A stretch of 38,877 bases of DNA from Streptomyces durocortorensis (GCF_016901035.1 NZ_JAFEUF010000013.1:30631-69507); one strand, 5' to 3'. Shown: positions 9,388 to 18,506, counted from the first letter of the stretch. Notes: generated by a model from the letters alone, not told the origin. Numbers and translations are program-made.

Positions 9388-10446
9388 TTACACGGCGATG
9401 TAGGTCACCGGGGGCCCGCCCGGGACGGCCTCCGCGCGGCCGAGCTTCACGAGCCGCCGCAGATGGGACTCGGCCTCCGACACGGCGATGGACCGCGAAC
9501 CGTGCGGGATCTGCTCCCAGGGCCGGTTCCACTCCATCCGCTCGGCGAGCTGCCACGGGGTGAGGGGCGTGGCGAGCAGCGCGAGGAGCCCGGTCAGCCG
9601 CTCCTCGTGGTGGTCCAGCAGCTCCCGCACCCGCCCGCCCGCGTCGGTGAAGGCGTGCTGATGCGCGGGCAGCACCTCGGCCACCCCGAGCCGCCCGATC
9701 CGCTCCAGCGAGGCGAGGTAGTCGCCGAGGGGATCGGTGACGGTGGTGTCGTCGGGGTCCTCGTACAGCCCGATGTGCGGACTGATCCCCGGCAGTAGAT
9801 GGTCGCCGGAGAACAACCGCCCGTGCCCCGGCAGATTCGCCGGATGCCGCTCCTCCAGATGGAGGCAGACATGGCCCGGGGTGTGCCCGGGGGTCCAGAC
9901 GGCCCGCAGCCGCCGCCCGGCGAGATCGAGCAGCTCGCCGGGGACGATCTCCCGGTCGGGCAGTGCGGCGCGCAGACCCGGTAGGGTCCGCAGCCGCCCC
10001 CCACCACTGCGGGCGGCGCGCAGCGGGGCGAGGTGGTCGTCGGGGGCGCCGACGGCGGCGAGCTTGCGGACGAGGTAGTCGAGCCAGGTGCCGGGCTCGG
10101 AGTCCCGGGTGCGGCGGACGATCGCGGTGTCGGCCTCGTGCATGGCGATCCAGGCCCCGGACGCCTCGCGGACCTGGCCGGAGAGCCCGTGGTGGTCGGG
10201 GTGGTGGTGGGTGATGACGACGCCGTGGATGTCGGTGACGGCGGTGGAGAGGGCGCTGAGCCCGGCGACCAAGGTGTCCCACGACGCCGGGTCGTCCCAC
10301 CCCGTATCGATGAGGACGGGCCCCCGGTCGGTGTCGACGAGGTGGACGAGAGTGTGGCCGAGCGGGTTGTCCGGGATGGGGACCTTGATGCTGTGGACGC
10401 CACCGCCATGGTCGGTCACCTGCGTCACGTGCGTCACCTGCGCCAT
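9388..10446 (-). CDS. MBL-fold metallo-hydrolase with C-terminal winged helix
   Basis: A 352-residue soluble protein of the metallo-beta-lactamase fold. The metal site is THHHPDHHG (79-87, HxHxDH), with further ligands likely in TPGHTPGH and FSGDHLLPG. The last 80 residues (LTPWQLAERMEWNRPW...) look like the winged-helix tail of LACTB2-like hydrolases. Family members hydrolyse thioesters, lactones or RNA, so the substrate cannot be named. It is divergent from the aldehyde dehydrogenase, with operator-like palindromes between them. A thioester or ester hydrolase role in the same lipid or steroid pathway is a reasonable guess. The ATG at 10446 agrees with the start of the conserved fold. Confidence 0.85.
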   Translation of the reverse strand: MAQVTHVTQVTDHGGGVHSIKVPIPDNPLGHTLVHLVDTDRGPVLIDTGWDDPASWDTLVAGLSALSTAVTDIHGVVITHHHPDHHGLSGQVREASGAWIAMHEADTAIVRRTRDSEPGTWLDYLVRKLAAVGAPDDHLAPLRAARSGGGRLRTLPGLRAALPDREIVPGELLDLAGRRLRAVWTPGHTPGHVCLHLEERHPANLPGHGRLFSGDHLLPGISPHIGLYEDPDDTTVTDPLGDYLASLERIGRLGVAEVLPAHQHAFTDAGGRVRELLDHHEERLTGLLALLATPLTPWQLAERMEWNRPWEQIPHGSRSIAVSEAESHLRRLVKLGRAEAVPGGPPVTYIAV

Positions 10447-10472
10447 GGGCTCCCCATCTCCGCCTGGACCTC

Positions 10473-10498
10473 CACTGTAACGAGAACTCGTTCCAGTG
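10473..10498. promoter_or_regulatory. 26-bp near-perfect palindrome in the MBL/ALDH promoter
   Basis: Arms CACTG (10473-10477) with CAGTG (10494-10498), and AACGAG (10479-10484) with CTCGTT (10487-10492), share one centre. The only mismatches are the central AA and one pair. A KstR-like box with one fixed-position mismatch (10482-10495) lies inside it, off centre. It sits 27 bp upstream of the MBL start. A TetR-type repressor site is likely; which regulator binds is unclear. Confidence 0.6.
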
Positions 10499-10556
10499 GT
10501 AGCCCGGGTCTACCAACTATTCGCACCCCGGGTGCGGTCCGCGCCGTGGACTCCTG

Positions 10557-10578
10557 GAACAGGAACTGGTATCAGTTC
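10557..10578. promoter_or_regulatory. 22-bp operator upstream of aldehyde dehydrogenase
   Basis: It has the form GAAC-N2-GAAC-N2-GTA-N2-AGTTC, the same 16 fixed bases as the thiolase operator at 1726-1747. The inner dyad is GAACTG-GTAT-CAGTTC (10563-10578). It lies 74-95 bp upstream of the aldehyde dehydrogenase ATG. Shared use by one regulator is inferred from this match. Confidence 0.62.
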
Positions 10579-10597
10579 TGACGAACAGTCAGTTTCG

Positions 10598-10637
10598 GGT
10601 GCACGGGTGTAGGGGTGCACGGGTTCACTGGTTCACG
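10598..10637. repeat. Five tandem 8-bp units in the ALDH leader
   Basis: Contiguous octamers GGTGCACG, GGTGTAGG, GGTGCACG, GGTTCACT and GGTTCACG run to within 14 bp of the ATG. The next bases, GGAGGG, serve as the ribosome binding site. The array resembles the units at 187-218 near the P450 gene. Confidence 0.75.
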
Positions 10638-10651
10638 GGAGGGCGACGGCC

Positions 10652-12121
10652 ATGACGGAACGTACGGAGCTGGTGGAACACGGACACCTGTTCATCGGCG
10701 GAGAATTCACCGATCCGCTCTCCACCGAGGTCATCGAGGTGATCTCGCCGCACACCGAACAGGTCATCGGCCGTGTGCCGCACGCCTCGGAGGCCGACGT
10801 GGATCGGGCGGTCGCGGCGGCCCGCCAGGCCTTCAACGAAGGCCCCTGGCCCCGCATGACGCTGGACGAGCGGATCGCGGTGATCACCCGGATCAAGGAC
10901 GCCTTCGCTGTACGCCACGAGGAGTTCGCGCGCCTGATCAGCGCGCAGAACGGCACCCCGTACAGCGCGAGCGTCATGGTGCAGGCGCTGGCCGCGATGA
11001 TGGTCTGGGACTCGGCGATCACGGTGGCGCGGACGTTCCCGTACGAGGAACGGCGCGACGGCGTCCTGGGCCCGCTCCTGGTCCGCCGCGAGCCGGTGGG
11101 CGTGGTGGCTGCGGTCGTCCCGTGGAACGTCCCGCAGTTCACGGCGGCGGCGAAGTTGGCCCCGGCGCTGCTGGCCGGCTGCACGGCGGTCCTGAAGGTC
11201 TCCCCGGAAACCCCCCTGGACGCCTACGTGCTGGCAGAGATAGCGCAGGAGGCGGGCCTGCCGCCCGGGGTCCTTTCAATTCTCCCGGCGGACAGGGAGG
11301 TCAGCGAGTACCTGGTGGGCCACCCGGACGTGGACAAGGTCTCCTTCACCGGCTCGGTGGCGGCCGGCCGCCGCGTGATGGAGGTGGCGTCCCGCAACCT
11401 GACCAGGGTCACTCTCGAACTGGGCGGCAAGTCGGCGGCGGTGATCCTCCCGGACGCGGACCTGGAGGCGGCGGGGGCGGGCATCGTCCCGTTCGCCTGG
11501 ATGATCAACGGCCAGGCGTGCGTGGCCCAGACCCGCATCCTGGCCCCGCGCTCCCGCTACGAGGAAATAGCGGAGGCGTTCGCGGCAGCGGCGGGAGCCC
11601 TGCGTGTGGGCGACCCCTTGGACCCGACGACGGAACTCGGCCCCTTGGTGGCACGCCGCCAACAACAACGCTCCCTGGACTACATCAGGTTGGGCCAGGA
11701 GGAGGGCGCCAAGATCCTGACGGGCGGCAGCCGCCCCGCCTCCCAGGAACGCGGCTGGTACGTCGAACCCACCCTCTTCGGCTCGGTCGACAACTCCATG
11801 CGCATCGCCCGCGAGGAGATCTTCGGCCCGGTGATCTGCCTGATCCCGTACGGAGACGAGGACGAGGCGGTCCGCATCGCCGACGACTCCCCGTACGGCC
11901 TGAGCGGCAGCGTCTGGACGGCGGATGTGGAACGCGGCATCGAGGTGGCCCGCCGGGTCCGCACGGGCACGTACAGCGTGAACACCTTCAGCCTCGACAT
12001 GCTCGGCCCGTTCGGCGGCTACAAGAACTCGGGCCTGGGCCGCGAGTTCGGCCCCGAGGGCTACGGCGAGTTCTTCGAGCACAAGATGATCCACCTGCCC
12101 GCCGGCTACCGGGAGGCGTGA
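10652..12121 (+). CDS. NAD(P)-dependent aldehyde dehydrogenase
   Basis: A 489-residue soluble enzyme of the ALDH superfamily that oxidises an aldehyde to a carboxylate. It has the cofactor-site motif PWNVPQ (158-163), the general base Glu256 in LELGGKS and the catalytic Cys290 in NGQAC. Length is normal for the family. The ATG at 10652 has GGAGGG upstream. The stop overlaps the ferredoxin start by one base (TGATG), so the two genes are probably coupled. A 22-bp operator shared with the thiolase gene suggests a common pathway, for example oxidation of an aldehyde produced by the P450. The substrate is not determined by the sequence. Confidence 0.92.
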   Translation: MTERTELVEHGHLFIGGEFTDPLSTEVIEVISPHTEQVIGRVPHASEADVDRAVAAARQAFNEGPWPRMTLDERIAVITRIKDAFAVRHEEFARLISAQNGTPYSASVMVQALAAMMVWDSAITVARTFPYEERRDGVLGPLLVRREPVGVVAAVVPWNVPQFTAAAKLAPALLAGCTAVLKVSPETPLDAYVLAEIAQEAGLPPGVLSILPADREVSEYLVGHPDVDKVSFTGSVAAGRRVMEVASRNLTRVTLELGGKSAAVILPDADLEAAGAGIVPFAWMINGQACVAQTRILAPRSRYEEIAEAFAAAAGALRVGDPLDPTTELGPLVARRQQQRSLDYIRLGQEEGAKILTGGSRPASQERGWYVEPTLFGSVDNSMRIAREEIFGPVICLIPYGDEDEAVRIADDSPYGLSGSVWTADVERGIEVARRVRTGTYSVNTFSLDMLGPFGGYKNSGLGREFGPEGYGEFFEHKMIHLPAGYREA

Positions 12122-12354
12122 TGGGCGACCGCTGGCACGTGGAGGTCGACCGCTCGGTCTGCATCGGCTCCGGCATGTGCGTCAACCACGCGGGCGAGGC
12201 CTTCTACCTGGACTCGGCCCGCCAGTCCCACCCGACGACGGAGGACCGCGACGCGGGCGAACACGTCCTGGCGGCGGCGGAGGGCTGCCCGGTGGAGGCG
12301 ATCACGCTGACGCTGACGGGGTCGGGGGAGGTGGTGTACCCGCCGGAGGAGTGA
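12121..12354 (+). CDS. Small [3Fe-4S]-type ferredoxin
   Basis: A 77-residue acidic protein with Cys14 and Cys20 (CIGSGMC) and Cys56 in GCPVEAI. This is the three-cysteine pattern of the [3Fe-4S] ferredoxins that feed electrons to bacterial P450s. The second cysteine of the classical CxxCxxC set is absent, as expected for a 3Fe cluster. It starts inside the stop of the aldehyde dehydrogenase. The P450 at 233-1486 lacks a ferredoxin beside it, so this protein is a plausible redox partner, supported by the shared operators. It ends 8 bp from the convergent SUKH gene. Confidence 0.9.
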   Translation: MGDRWHVEVDRSVCIGSGMCVNHAGEAFYLDSARQSHPTTEDRDAGEHVLAAAEGCPVEAITLTLTGSGEVVYPPEE

Positions 12355-12362
12355 GGGGCGGG

Positions 12363-12932
12363 TCAGGACCAGACAAGACGCCCGTCGGCGACTTCACAGA
12401 CCGGGTAGCTTCCATCGGCGATCTTCGTCAGCATCTCTGCCACGGAGTCGAAGTAGTGAGCCAGGGATTCGTACTCGCCCGTGATCGTGATGTCCCCCAC
12501 GAACCACCTGCCGACACGCCCGTCCCGCACGTTGACGAACTTTCCCATCCAGCCGTCCTGGTCCGACAGGAACGGGATCCACTCATTGCGCCAGAAGGGA
12601 TTGTCCGGCTGGTCCGGAGGATCGAATCCGCCGGGCGTGAAGCGATTCGCGTACAGTTTCTCGATCGCCCGGATACCCAGAAAGAAGCTTCCCTCGTCCG
12701 GGAATCCGACGAAGCCGCAGCACGCCAGATCGTCATCCACATCTTCCTCGGGAAGATCCAGATTGTTCCGCAACAGCCATGCCCGTAGATCCTGGTGGAG
12801 AGGAACACCCATCCGTTCCTCGGAGGCAGCGAGCATTCGCTCCGAAGTGGGCCCCGGCAGATCCGCGTGATCGGCGGGGGCGTGCTGCTCAAGAAGACTG
12901 ACCACACGGGACCAGCTCTCCACCACACTCAT
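12363..12932 (-). CDS. SUKH/SMI1-KNR4-like protein, probable immunity protein
   Basis: A 189-residue soluble protein. The segments LGVPLHQDLRAWLLRNN-like near residue 40, CGFVGFPDEGSFFLG and NEWIPFLSDQDGWMGKFVNV follow the SMI1/KNR4 pattern: a helical start, then strands ending in a 'W-IPf-D--G' block. SUKH proteins are the commonest immunity proteins of polymorphic toxin loci. It lies in the same orientation as the RHS toxin operon, 297 bp beyond the first immunity candidate. It may be an orphan immunity gene kept against a related toxin. The ATG at 12932 has AGGAAAG upstream. Confidence 0.75.
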   Translation of the reverse strand: MSVVESWSRVVSLLEQHAPADHADLPGPTSERMLAASEERMGVPLHQDLRAWLLRNNLDLPEEDVDDDLACCGFVGFPDEGSFFLGIRAIEKLYANRFTPGGFDPPDQPDNPFWRNEWIPFLSDQDGWMGKFVNVRDGRVGRWFVGDITITGEYESLAHYFDSVAEMLTKIADGSYPVCEVADGRLVWS

Positions 12933-13229
12933 TCCGTACTTTCCTCTCCGCGCGGATGCCTCAAACGCCTGCGCCGCCGCTGGGGTTACCGTTCGAAGCG
13001 TTGTTGTCGGATGCCATGATCCGTGCAGTTCCTGCGCCGATAACTCACATTGCGGAACGCCGACCGTGACCCGTTCGATGAGCTGCCGCCTGTGATGCCG
13101 TCGGCGTCGACCTCGTCATCGCTGGATTCTGGTCAGAGCGACACTGAAGCCCTTCGGGAATATTCTGATCAGCTTCCTGCCGTGTGGATATCTGCCCGAT
13201 CCTGATGGCCCGTCGTGCGGTGAAACAGG
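12933..13229. other. Gene-poor gap in the toxin/immunity region
   Basis: No convincing gene is seen in these 297 bp. Short minus-strand frames of 18 and 62 codons lack homology I recognise and lack good ribosome binding sites. The region may be the remains of an earlier toxin-immunity cassette. Confidence 0.5.
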
Positions 13230-13859
13230 TCAACTAAGGATATCCTCAAGCTCGTGTGCGAATTCTCGGTAAACCTTTCGTGCCGTCGCAGATACATGGG
13301 TCGACGGCATGAGGATTCCAGGAAGGAATGCGGTGCGCCACATGCGGAATGTGAATTGAGCTGCGTCATCGCGATCGATTCCCAAGAGGGTTGCAGTATT
13401 TTGCAAGATGCGGGCGATCATAGGGCAGGACGCTGCTGCAATTTGATTTCTAGCAACCGCCGCGCCGACGAGTGCATGTAGCAGGCGTGTCATCTGAAGG
13501 TCGCTGCCCGCGCGCAGCATTCTCTGAACTGAACTTGCTCTTTCGAGCTGCGGAGAGAATTCTTCGATTCCTCCTGACCATAGGAGCAGTGATGGTGCGG
13601 TGATTTCATGGCTTTGGTTCCAGCCTAGTTCGCCGATGATCGCCATGGTTGTCGATTCGAAGTTCCCGATCCTCTGGATCTCGATGATAGTCTCATTCAA
13701 TTCCTTCTGGTGTCGGTCGACGAAATCGGTTACCGATACGTTTCTCAGCGGATTATCTGCCCCCGCCTCGGCCACTGCCCCCAGTTCCACGATTCCTCCC
13801 AAGGGGCCGAAGATTTCTCGCCCCAGCGACTCTTCTGCAACCTCAAAGCTTTGGCTCAT
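13230..13859 (-). CDS. Candidate immunity protein for the RHS toxin
   Basis: A 209-residue protein, mostly helical and soluble, with no signal peptide and no domain I recognise. Its position is the main evidence: same strand, directly after the toxin's variable C-terminal tip, where cognate immunity genes normally sit. The base composition is clearly more AT-rich than neighbouring genes, as in the toxin tip, which suggests that the two moved together. The ATG at 13859 has AGAGG only 2 nt away. A TTG at 13871, 3 bp after the toxin stop, is an alternative. The immunity function is inferred. Confidence 0.65.
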   Translation of the reverse strand: MSQSFEVAEESLGREIFGPLGGIVELGAVAEAGADNPLRNVSVTDFVDRHQKELNETIIEIQRIGNFESTTMAIIGELGWNQSHEITAPSLLLWSGGIEEFSPQLERASSVQRMLRAGSDLQMTRLLHALVGAAVARNQIAAASCPMIARILQNTATLLGIDRDDAAQFTFRMWRTAFLPGILMPSTHVSATARKVYREFAHELEDILS

Positions 13860-13874
13860 ATCCTCTCGCAATCT

Positions 13875-16800
13875 TTAGAAGATTCCCATGAAGTGTTGGA
13901 CGATCGCTTCCCTCTGTGGTAGAGAGGTAAGCTTCTTGTTCAGCAATTCCAGGTCGTCAAAATTGTTTATGAAGTACTCCGGGAGGTTTCCTGCGGGGCC
14001 TTCGTGGAGCCTCAGCCAGGATGCGGCCTTTTCGGCAGGAACCTCTACCCGTACGATAGTGCCGCCCGGCCCGGCGTACTGAGTGGCGGCACGTTCGAAG
14101 TCATCCGTAAGATAGATGCCGGCATTCGGCGTATATTGTCGTTTCTCGTTTATGTGGGAATCCAGTGAGAACTCTTCCCCTTTCCATTCGTGAGTTCCAT
14201 GGTAGAGGACTTTGTATGCCGAGAGTCCAAATGGGTCGATCTCTCGATAAGGATTCGATACATAGGTAGTGGGGTTGGGGGACGGGTCGAGCCCCAGGGG
14301 GTCAGGAGTCAGGTATCGAGAGGTTTCCGGCTCGTAATACCGGTGTAGATTATAATTGAGTCCAGTTTCTGGGTCGAACTGCTGGCCTGGAAACCTTAGA
14401 GGGGTGTAAGCTTTACTGTCTTTTGACCAGGCGGTCACGCCCCACAGGGTGCTACGTGTTTTCCAGGATGATTCACCTGATTCATCAAAGAGGTCCAGGG
14501 CGGCACCGGAGCTATCAGTGATGATCGAGAGGAATCGTTCGTCAATCGCCTTCTGTGAGGTCTGGCTGATTATCTGCTCTGCCTGGGTGATCGGGCGCAG
14601 GCCGCAATGATTCCACGTGAGCCTGATGCGATGAGGAGAGGTCTGGGCGTCGATGAGTTGCTCGCAGAGCGTGCCTCCGTCCCAGGTGAAGCTGACTTCC
14701 TCTTCAGTGAGGCCCTCGTCGGTGGCCTGGCGTTGTTTGGAGATGCGGCGGCCGAGAGCGTCGTATCTGTACCGCCATACGGAACCATCCGGCGTCCACG
14801 CAGAACGCATCCGGTCCTCGGTGTCCCATTCGTACCGCCAGGTGTCCGGCGTGCATGACGGATGTGCTCTCTGGCGGAGTGTGATGCGGCCGAGTGCGTC
14901 GTGGTCATAGCGGACATTGCCCGCGAGGGTGATTGTTGTGCCCCTGTAGGAGCGGGTTCCGACGGCTTCCTGTCCAGGGTGGGCGGCGGGCCACGATGCC
15001 TCTGCCTGGTTCCCTGCCGCGTCGTAAGCGTAGTTTTCCGTCCAGTTTGCGGAGTGGACGGCGATTACACGACCGCTTGTGTCGAGGTCGAACGTTCTCG
15101 TGCCGGAGAGTTTGTCGGCAAGCCCGGTCAGGTGTCCGTCGGCGCGATAGTGGTAGTCGCGACGTCGGGAGATCCGGTCGGCGCTCTTGACCTCTTGTGT
15201 GGTGAGGCGACCCATTGTGTCGAATTGCGAGGCAACAGTGACATGGTGGGCCAGATGGCGTGCGACTTCCTGACCAGCGGCATCGTGCTCAAACGTCAGA
15301 GTGCGGCCTGAGGTGGTGAGTGAGGCGCGGCGGCCGGCAGGGTCGTAGGTCCATGTGCTGACGACTCCGCCAGGAGTCGTACGGCTGGTGCGGCGGCCCA
15401 GCTCGTCGTAGGTGTACGACATCGTCCGGCCGTTGACTGTCTCAGACCTGAGGCGGCCATACTGGTCGTGGAGCCAGGTGACGGTCGCATCTGCGTTGAC
15501 CGCTTCGGCGAGTTGGCCGGTGAGGTCGTACGTGAAGGTGGTGACGGCTCCTGCAGCGTCCTTGCGAACGATGCGATCCAGTTCGTCGTGTTCGTATCGG
15601 GTGGTCTGGCCGAGAGCGTCGGTCCGTGTGGTCAGCCGACCAGCAGAGTCTCGGGCGTAGCTGAGGGTTCGATTGTCGAAATCCGATTCGGATATGAGGC
15701 GGCCGACGGGGTCGTAGGAGTAGTCCCATGTCAGACCCTGGGGGTTGAGGACCTGAGTGAGCCGGAGTTCGTGGTCGTGAGTGAACTCGTACCTCACTCC
15801 GTCGGGGCCAGTGCGAGCTGACATCAGGTCGAAGTGCGTGTATTCGAAGTGGGACACCGATCCCATGGCATCCGTGTGGGTGAGGCAGTTGCCTTCCCCG
15901 TCATACGTCCAGGACTGGGTGCTTCCGCCAGCGTCCGTGCGTCGGGCGAGTTTGCCTTCTGGTGTCCATTCGAGACGGGTCAGTGCCCCGAGCGGGTCGG
16001 TGAGGGCCACCGGACGGCCGAAGGCGTCTCGTTCGACGCGAGTGGTTGCGCCGAGCGGGTTGGTCACCTCTGAGGGCAGCCCGGCGGAATCGCTCAGGGT
16101 GTGGGTGGTGTTGCCCAGCGAGTCCGTCACGGACGTGGGGTACCCCTCCGCGTTGTACGTCGTGCGGGTTGCAGCTCCCGACGGGTCGGTCACCGTGATG
16201 CGGTTGCCGCGATCGTCGTACTCCTGGCGGACCACGGTCCGGTCCGGGTTGGTGATGCGGATCGGCAGCCCCAGGTCGTTGTAGTCAGCGGTAGTTTCCA
16301 GCCCGTCCGGCCGGACGACCGAGACAAGGCGGCCTTGCCTGTCGTATGTGGAGCGGCTCACGCGCCCCAACGGGTCTGTTGCGGAGAGCAGTCGGTGGCG
16401 GCTGTCGTACTCGAATCGGTTGACTGCTCCTAGGGCGTCGATCTCAGCGACGACCTGTGTTCGTTCGTTGATGACGTAGCGTTTGGTGTGACCGAGGCCG
16501 TCGGTCATGGACGTCATGCGCAAGCCCGTTTCGGGATCCGTGTCGTCCCAGGTGAAGCGGGCTTCGAGGTGGCCGTCCGTGCCGGACTGGTAGACGCAGC
16601 GGTCGAGATCGTCGTAGACGTACTCGTAGCGGCTGCCATTGGTGTCCGTCCAGGCGGTGATGCGGCCGAGGGCGTCGCAGTCGAAGCGCAACGGCTTGCC
16701 GGAGGAGTTGGTCACCGTGGCGAGGTGACCGTCTGCGTAGCCGTAGCCCAGGATTTCCTGGTCCGTGCCATTCGGACCGGCACCTGCCAAGTGCAGGGCG

Positions 16801-18506
16801 GTGACCCGCCCTCCGCTCGTGGTGAGTTTCAGGTGGTAGCCGCCGTGATGGACTATCGAGGTCGGCGCACCCCGCTCGTCGTACTCGAAGGCGATCCAGC
16901 GACCGTTGCGGTCGTCGATTTGTGCCAGCAGAGCCAGATCGGGGTTTTGGTCGGCGAAGTGCAGAACTTGGCCGGTTTGCGGGTCGGTGATCGTATAGCC
17001 GTCAGCCACCCGATCGAGAGGCCACTGTCGGCCGTGCGTGGGCATGACTGGAACGCCAGGAGCAGGGTGCGGATAGGCCAGCAGGCTTCCCTGGTCGCAG
17101 GTGAACACGACACCCTGCGCGTCTATTTCCAGCCGCTGGTCGACCGTGCTGGACCAGCCGGCGCCGAACCAGCGGCCACTCCGGTACGAGGAGTCGAACA
17201 CCCGCGAGAAGACGAGAGGAAGAGCCCCGGGGAGGGCGATGTCTGTCTGGGGCATGAGCATGCGCCCGGTTGCGACGTCGATCGGATCGCCCGCGCATTT
17301 GACTGTTTTGCACTGCTTCCCATTGGAGTCGGGCGCCTTCTCATGCCCTTCGCGCGCCGGCCCCGGCGGCTTCTCCGGCTCCATACCTCTCCGAAGCCCC
17401 GCCCGAAGGCCTCCCTTCAGCACTCCCGCCCCCTTCGTCCCGGCTGCCTCCGGGAGCAGGCGGCCGAAGAATTCGGTTGGGTCGCTCTTGAGCGCGTCCC
17501 AGGCGCCCTCCAGGGCCCGGTCGGGGTTGGCGACGGTCCTGGTCAGGCCGGACAGCGTCATGTTGACGCCCTTGTACATCTCCGCCGGGTGGGTCAGGTT
17601 GTACGGGTCGATCGGGCTCACCTGGCGGAGGAAGCCCACCAGAGCGCCGGTGCCCTTGAGCGCTCCGCCGCCGAAGTGGGCCAGCTCAACGCCCTGCGAG
17701 AGGCCGTAGTCGTACAGCTCGTTCTTGAGCCGGGCCGCTCCCTCCGGCTCCTTCGGCGCATGAGCCATTGCCGCTGCGACAGCGCTCTTCGCCTGCTCGG
17801 CTGCTTCGTTCCGGGCTCGGCGCGCGTCCTCCAAGACCTCCTGTGCCCGCTTCTGCTTGGCCACCCCCGGGTCGGAGAACGTACCGGGGTGGGGGAGCGG
17901 CCGGTCGGTGTTGCGAGCCGCGTTGTACGCGTCGACCTTCTTGTTGAATGCTGAGACGGCCCTCTCGGAGTCTTGCCTGCCTTCTTTATAGAGGGCGATG
18001 GCCTCCCGAGCCTTGCCCTGGGCACTCGTGACTGTGGAGGAGTACGTCTCCAAGGCCTTCGCCGCATCCTCGAAGGCGTCCGCCGCACGCAGCCAATCCG
18101 TCGGCAGTGTCTGGAACTTCGCCCGGAACGTCTCGGCGGCCTCCCCGCGCCAGTGCGCCGAGTCCAACTTCTTCATCCCGCCGCCGACGAGGTCGAACGC
18201 CTTCTGGAAGTCGCGCAGGTTTTTGATCGTCGCGGTGATCTTCTCCGGTCGCCCGTGGATCAGCTCGTTGGCCTCTTCGCTCTGGCCGAGCTGCTGTTCG
18301 CCGACCTCGGCACCCAGCGTGGAGGCGGTCTCGTCCCCCCAGTCCTCGACCTTGTCGGCCCAGTCGTGCGCGCCGACCTTGTCCAGTCCCGCGCCGACCT
18401 TGTCCGTCGCGGCGTCGACTCCCTTGCCCAGGAGTTCCTTGCCCTTGTCGAGGCCCCGAACGGTCCCGTCGACGACGTTGTCGAGCCCCCCTCGCCAGTC
18501 CACCAT
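13875..18506 (-). CDS. RHS-repeat polymorphic toxin with ADP-ribosyltransferase-like tip
   Basis: A 1543-residue protein. Residues 1-270 form a helical WXG/LXG-like export domain (HWRGEAAETF, 118-127; long coiled-coil-prone stretch to about 250). Around 410 comes a DUF6531-type entry (CAGDPIDVATGRM), then more than fifteen YD/RHS repeats (YEYVYDDLDRC, RLTTRTDALGQTTRYEHD). The RHS core ends with RYYEPETSRYLTPDPLGL and DPFGL (1424-1428). The last 115 residues are the toxin tip. LYHGT and GIYLTDDFERAATQY recall the NAD-binding start and following strand of ADP-ribosyltransferases such as DUF3990/HYD1 types. The tip is AT-rich compared with the body. Its ATG overlaps the stop of the WXG-type gene. 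Type VII-like export is inferred from the N-terminus. Confidence 0.88.
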   Translation of the reverse strand: MVDWRGGLDNVVDGTVRGLDKGKELLGKGVDAATDKVGAGLDKVGAHDWADKVEDWGDETASTLGAEVGEQQLGQSEEANELIHGRPEKITATIKNLRDFQKAFDLVGGGMKKLDSAHWRGEAAETFRAKFQTLPTDWLRAADAFEDAAKALETYSSTVTSAQGKAREAIALYKEGRQDSERAVSAFNKKVDAYNAARNTDRPLPHPGTFSDPGVAKQKRAQEVLEDARRARNEAAEQAKSAVAAAMAHAPKEPEGAARLKNELYDYGLSQGVELAHFGGGALKGTGALVGFLRQVSPIDPYNLTHPAEMYKGVNMTLSGLTRTVANPDRALEGAWDALKSDPTEFFGRLLPEAAGTKGAGVLKGGLRAGLRRGMEPEKPPGPAREGHEKAPDSNGKQCKTVKCAGDPIDVATGRMLMPQTDIALPGALPLVFSRVFDSSYRSGRWFGAGWSSTVDQRLEIDAQGVVFTCDQGSLLAYPHPAPGVPVMPTHGRQWPLDRVADGYTITDPQTGQVLHFADQNPDLALLAQIDDRNGRWIAFEYDERGAPTSIVHHGGYHLKLTTSGGRVTALHLAGAGPNGTDQEILGYGYADGHLATVTNSSGKPLRFDCDALGRITAWTDTNGSRYEYVYDDLDRCVYQSGTDGHLEARFTWDDTDPETGLRMTSMTDGLGHTKRYVINERTQVVAEIDALGAVNRFEYDSRHRLLSATDPLGRVSRSTYDRQGRLVSVVRPDGLETTADYNDLGLPIRITNPDRTVVRQEYDDRGNRITVTDPSGAATRTTYNAEGYPTSVTDSLGNTTHTLSDSAGLPSEVTNPLGATTRVERDAFGRPVALTDPLGALTRLEWTPEGKLARRTDAGGSTQSWTYDGEGNCLTHTDAMGSVSHFEYTHFDLMSARTGPDGVRYEFTHDHELRLTQVLNPQGLTWDYSYDPVGRLISESDFDNRTLSYARDSAGRLTTRTDALGQTTRYEHDELDRIVRKDAAGAVTTFTYDLTGQLAEAVNADATVTWLHDQYGRLRSETVNGRTMSYTYDELGRRTSRTTPGGVVSTWTYDPAGRRASLTTSGRTLTFEHDAAGQEVARHLAHHVTVASQFDTMGRLTTQEVKSADRISRRRDYHYRADGHLTGLADKLSGTRTFDLDTSGRVIAVHSANWTENYAYDAAGNQAEASWPAAHPGQEAVGTRSYRGTTITLAGNVRYDHDALGRITLRQRAHPSCTPDTWRYEWDTEDRMRSAWTPDGSVWRYRYDALGRRISKQRQATDEGLTEEEVSFTWDGGTLCEQLIDAQTSPHRIRLTWNHCGLRPITQAEQIISQTSQKAIDERFLSIITDSSGAALDLFDESGESSWKTRSTLWGVTAWSKDSKAYTPLRFPGQQFDPETGLNYNLHRYYEPETSRYLTPDPLGLDPSPNPTTYVSNPYREIDPFGLSAYKVLYHGTHEWKGEEFSLDSHINEKRQYTPNAGIYLTDDFERAATQYAGPGGTIVRVEVPAEKAASWLRLHEGPAGNLPEYFINNFDDLELLNKKLTSLPQREAIVQHFMGIF

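Noticed and set aside
13045..13233. 62-residue gene between the two immunity genes
   Set aside because: No homology, no ribosome binding site and ordinary chance length.
14400..16750. CRISPR or tandem DNA repeat array
   Set aside because: The periodicity is that of degenerate YD/RHS protein repeats, not of identical DNA repeats with spacers.
16488..17954. 488-codon plus-strand frame inside the RHS gene
   Set aside because: It is antisense to RHS repeats, which are clear on the minus strand.
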